A stretch of DNA of 64,000 bases. Origin: Pedobacter lusitanus (GTDB lineage Bacteria > Bacteroidota > Bacteroidia > Sphingobacteriales > Sphingobacteriaceae). The notes under the pieces are model-generated. The model worked only from the letters and a program-made list of their open reading frames with translations, searched no databases and was not told where the DNA came from. The position numbers and the translations under genes are program-made. The stretch covers positions 1,116,001 to 1,180,000 of the forward strand of contig NZ_CP157278.1 in NCBI RefSeq assembly GCF_040026395.1. The letters run 5' to 3'. Below are positions 61,585 through 64,000 of the stretch, piece after piece; the stretch's first letter is position 1; each line of letters begins with the position of its first letter.

Positions 61585-63201
61585 TCAGGAAATAACCATA
61601 CCGGTACTTAATTCTTCTAAATCCAGCCTGTTCTCTTCTTCCCTGATAATATCATCATCATAATTCCTGTCACGCTTTAAAAGATGCAATTCATGACGCT
61701 GAACCTGTATTAAGTCGAGCATAATTTCCCGGTATACTTTCAATTCCTGCTGATCAATTTTACCTGCTCTGATAGCCTCCAGGTTATTTCTTTTACCGGT
61801 TAATGAGTTTTCCAGTTCAGCTTTAAAATTAGACATCAGTTCGTTATGGATACACTGGAACTGATAGTTCTCCTGTATTCTGACCAGTGACCTGTCAATC
61901 AAACGCAGCTTAATTTGCGCGCTCTGCTCCTGTTCGGGTATTTTATAAGTATTCTCCGGTATTTTGAGCCACTTGATGACATAAGGCAGAGATAATCCCT
62001 GAAATACCAGGGTAACCAGAATAACTACAAAAGTGATAAACAGGATTAAATTCCTTAATGGAAAAGGTGTCTGACTGTTTAGCATCAGAGGAATAGATAA
62101 GGCCGCTGCCAATGAAACTACACCTCGCATTCCAGCCCATACCACCACGACAGAAGAATGCCAGGTCATCCCCTGGTATCTGATTCTTGTTTTTTTATTC
62201 ACCACCCTGGTAATTCTGCTGGTAGAAAACAACCACAAAAATCTTACAACCAAAGCCAGCATACTGATTCCAATACCATAATATATAGCCGTTTTCAACG
62301 GATATTCCGAACCTAAACCCGCAACAATATCAGGTAATGCCAGTCCTATTAATATAAATACGACTCCGTTCATCATGAAGGTAATTGCCGACCATACGGA
62401 ATTAACCTTAACCCTGGAATTCGGTGTCAGAATTACATGGGACTGACTACATAACAGCAAACCTCCGGAAACTACGGCCATCACCCCCGAAACTTTAAAA
62501 TGTTCTGCTACGACATACATAAAATATGGGGTCAGCAGGGTCAGCACTGTATCGATATTATCATTTGTAGGTAGCCATCTGTGCAGTACATAAAACACGC
62601 CTCCTATGGCAAGGCCTATCAGAATTCCCAAACCTGCTACCACCACAAAATTCAATGCAGCGTCCTGAAGCACAAAATTTCCGGTAACCACGGCTGCCAG
62701 CGCAAATTTAAATACGATTAAACTGGAAGCATCATTGACCAGACTCTCCCCTTCCAGTAAGGAATTAATAGTTTTGGGAACTTTAATTCCTTTCATTACT
62801 GAAGAGGCTGCAATGGCATCGGGTGGAGAAATAATCCCGCCCAGCAGAAAGCCAAGCGCCAGGGTAAAACCCGGAATAAAAGCCACAGATGCATAAGCAA
62901 CAGCTATAGAAGTAATCAAAACCAAACCTACAGCCATCAACATGATCGCGCCTCTGTATTCCCTGAAATCTTTCCATGAGGTTGTCCAGGCAGCTTCGTA
63001 AAGCAATGGAGGCAGAAAAAGTAAAAAGATAATATCAGGATCGACCGTGAGGTGTGGAATTCCCGGAACAAAACCTATAATCAAGCCGGCCAGCACTAAA
63101 AATATCGGGTATGATATTTTCAACTTCTGCCCCATCATCACTAAAATAGTGACGCCCAGCAGTAAAACGAGAATTAGAATAAGATTATCGTGCAGCATCA
63201 T
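61585..63201 (-). CDS. Na+/H+ antiporter, CPA1 family
   Basis: A 538-residue membrane protein with about twelve helices in residues 5-425 and a cytoplasmic C-terminal helical tail (430-538). The CPA1 core is visible: PDIIFLLFLPPLLYEAAW, the discontinuous-helix GGIISPPDAIAASSVMKG, and the catalytic Asn-Asp pair in LEGESLVNDASSLIVFKF. The family exchanges Na+ or K+ for protons across the inner membrane. The tail carries many charged residues and could sense pH or ions. It is converging with the PL14-like gene and 28 bp from DUF2461, which is upstream on the same strand. Confidence 0.93.
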   Translation of the reverse strand: MMLHDNLILILVLLLGVTILVMMGQKLKISYPIFLVLAGLIIGFVPGIPHLTVDPDIIFLLFLPPLLYEAAWTTSWKDFREYRGAIMLMAVGLVLITSIAVAYASVAFIPGFTLALGFLLGGIISPPDAIAASSVMKGIKVPKTINSLLEGESLVNDASSLIVFKFALAAVVTGNFVLQDAALNFVVVAGLGILIGLAIGGVFYVLHRWLPTNDNIDTVLTLLTPYFMYVVAEHFKVSGVMAVVSGGLLLCSQSHVILTPNSRVKVNSVWSAITFMMNGVVFILIGLALPDIVAGLGSEYPLKTAIYYGIGISMLALVVRFLWLFSTSRITRVVNKKTRIRYQGMTWHSSVVVVWAGMRGVVSLAAALSIPLMLNSQTPFPLRNLILFITFVVILVTLVFQGLSLPYVIKWLKIPENTYKIPEQEQSAQIKLRLIDRSLVRIQENYQFQCIHNELMSNFKAELENSLTGKRNNLEAIRAGKIDQQELKVYREIMLDLIQVQRHELHLLKRDRNYDDDIIREEENRLDLEELSTGMVIS

Positions 63202-63229
63202 TTCAGTAATTGACAGATTTAAATATAAT

Positions 63230-63931
63230 TTATGCTACCGATCCGTTGATATCAGTAGTCAGCACTTCGCTCATATAGTCAAAAAACGGGCGCATATTTT
63301 TAAATGTCTGTCCCGCCTGTTCTAAAAAATCTTCACTTAAAACCTCCTGATCAGAAAAGCGCCTGGTCAGCAGAAACTGTTTGTAGCGTAAAAGATCAAT
63401 TGCTTCATTAGCTGCATCAAAACCTTTAGGCGTAGTTTTTAACTTTTCGCCCTTCAGCGTTCCAAATGTAGAGATAAATGACTGGCTGCTTAATATTTTC
63501 CTCAATGGTGCAGCATCAAAAGAGATATCTTCCCTGATTCTTTTCAGATCTTCTGCAGAAGGACCAAAAAATCCACCTGCTATATAAGTATTACCTTCTT
63601 CAATATGAAAATGATATCCGCCTCTGCGATATTTGGTAGCTCTGCGGAAGCTGCCGCTCCAATGTGTTTTATAAGGCGTTTTATCTTTAGAAAAACGGGT
63701 ATCCCGGTAAATCCGGTAGAGACTCTTTTTACCCGACGGGGTTTCAATGACATCATGTGTATTGAGCTCCTTTAACAACGCATCTGCAAAGGTTTCTATA
63801 TACTCCTGCTCCTGCTGAAATTCTTCTTTATGGGTATTGAACCATTCCCGGTCATTATTCTTCTTTAACTGATTCAGAAAATCAAAGCCTGAAGACCGGA
63901 TGGTTATATTTTTTGAACTCGTATTTTTCAT
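63230..63931 (-). CDS. DUF2461 family protein
   Basis: A 233-residue soluble protein of the DUF2461/TIGR02453 family. Its features are FLNQLKKNNDREWFNTHKEE at the N-terminus, RIYRDTRFSKDKTPYKTHWS in the middle, and YHFHIEEGNTYIAGGFFGPS. The start is taken at ATG 63929-63931 (MKNTSSKN); a frame start seven residues earlier is also possible. The function of the family is unknown. It lies 28 bp upstream of the antiporter gene on the same strand and may be cotranscribed. The last 69 bases of the window beyond it hold nothing recognised. Confidence 0.9.
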   Translation of the reverse strand: MKNTSSKNITIRSSGFDFLNQLKKNNDREWFNTHKEEFQQEQEYIETFADALLKELNTHDVIETPSGKKSLYRIYRDTRFSKDKTPYKTHWSGSFRRATKYRRGGYHFHIEEGNTYIAGGFFGPSAEDLKRIREDISFDAAPLRKILSSQSFISTFGTLKGEKLKTTPKGFDAANEAIDLLRYKQFLLTRRFSDQEVLSEDFLEQAGQTFKNMRPFFDYMSEVLTTDINGSVA

Positions 63932-64000
63932 GGTGAAGGCCAAATTAAGCATTTATCGCAAAAATATCTGGTTAAAATAAACTGCCGGATACCTTTTTGA

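Noticed and set aside
1..64000. tRNA, rRNA, transposase or integrase genes
   Set aside because: No cloverleaf, rRNA or DDE-type reading frames were recognised, so no mobile-element boundary is claimed for the lanthipeptide or capsule loci.

Overview
The window looks like a chromosomal segment of a Sphingobacteriaceae bacterium, most likely Pedobacter or a close relative. The reasons are moderate-to-low GC, several TonB-dependent receptors with CarboxypepD_reg-like N-termini, a DUF4249 lipoprotein, LytS/LytTR two-component pairs, TAnnTTTG-type promoter boxes and few Shine-Dalgarno sequences. The left edge lies inside dnaA (minus strand). It is followed by a 577-bp gene-free region with a perfect DnaA box, so the window probably starts next to the replication origin. 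No rRNA, tRNA, insertion sequence or CRISPR array was seen.

2.3-17.7 kb: a class I lanthipeptide (RiPP) locus of the kind known from Bacteroidota (pinensins of Chitinophaga pinensis are the described precedent). Reading leftward from about 17.7 kb there are two short Cys-free peptides, six tandem lanA-type precursors, a hairpin, two more precursors, a TonB-dependent receptor, a LanC-like protein, a stand-alone receiver domain, a full-length LanB dehydratase and a miniature HlyD-like protein. A LytS/LytTR pair (+) and a C39-peptidase ABC exporter with a TPR protein (-) complete the locus. Most of the precursors are under 65 codons and easily missed. Unusual points are the LanC homologue without zinc ligands, the mini-HlyD, conserved hairpins between precursor genes, and near-invariant cores with variable acidic tails.

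18.0-30.7 kb: carbohydrate use. A GH29 fucosidase/GH3 glycosidase operon, two AraC regulators, a DUF1080 protein, DoxX, a GH18 chitinase lipoprotein with a triple-repeat C-terminal domain, and a TonB receptor/DUF4249 pair.

30.7-53.2 kb: a Wzx/Wzy-dependent capsule or exopolysaccharide locus. It holds an initiating sugar-phosphate transferase, dTDP-sugar genes rfbA, rfbD and rfbB (rfbC absent), a further nucleotidyltransferase, manC and wzi (+). A compact leftward operon then runs PHP phosphatase, Wza, Wzc, aldolase-fusion, KdsB-like cytidylyltransferase, HAD phosphatase, Wzx, Wzy, polysialyltransferase-like protein, GH99-like protein and two glycosyltransferases. The aldolase/cytidylyltransferase/HAD set suggests a CMP-activated ulosonic acid.

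53.2-64 kb: a 1-kb gene-free region with 11-bp tandem repeats, then a BamA-like outer-membrane protein, a succinate-semialdehyde dehydrogenase, a DUF3298 lipoprotein, an HD hydrolase, a beta-lactamase-fold protein with all three catalytic motifs lost, a PL14-like lipoprotein, a CPA1 antiporter and a DUF2461 protein. All functions are inferred from reading the sequence; no database search was run.
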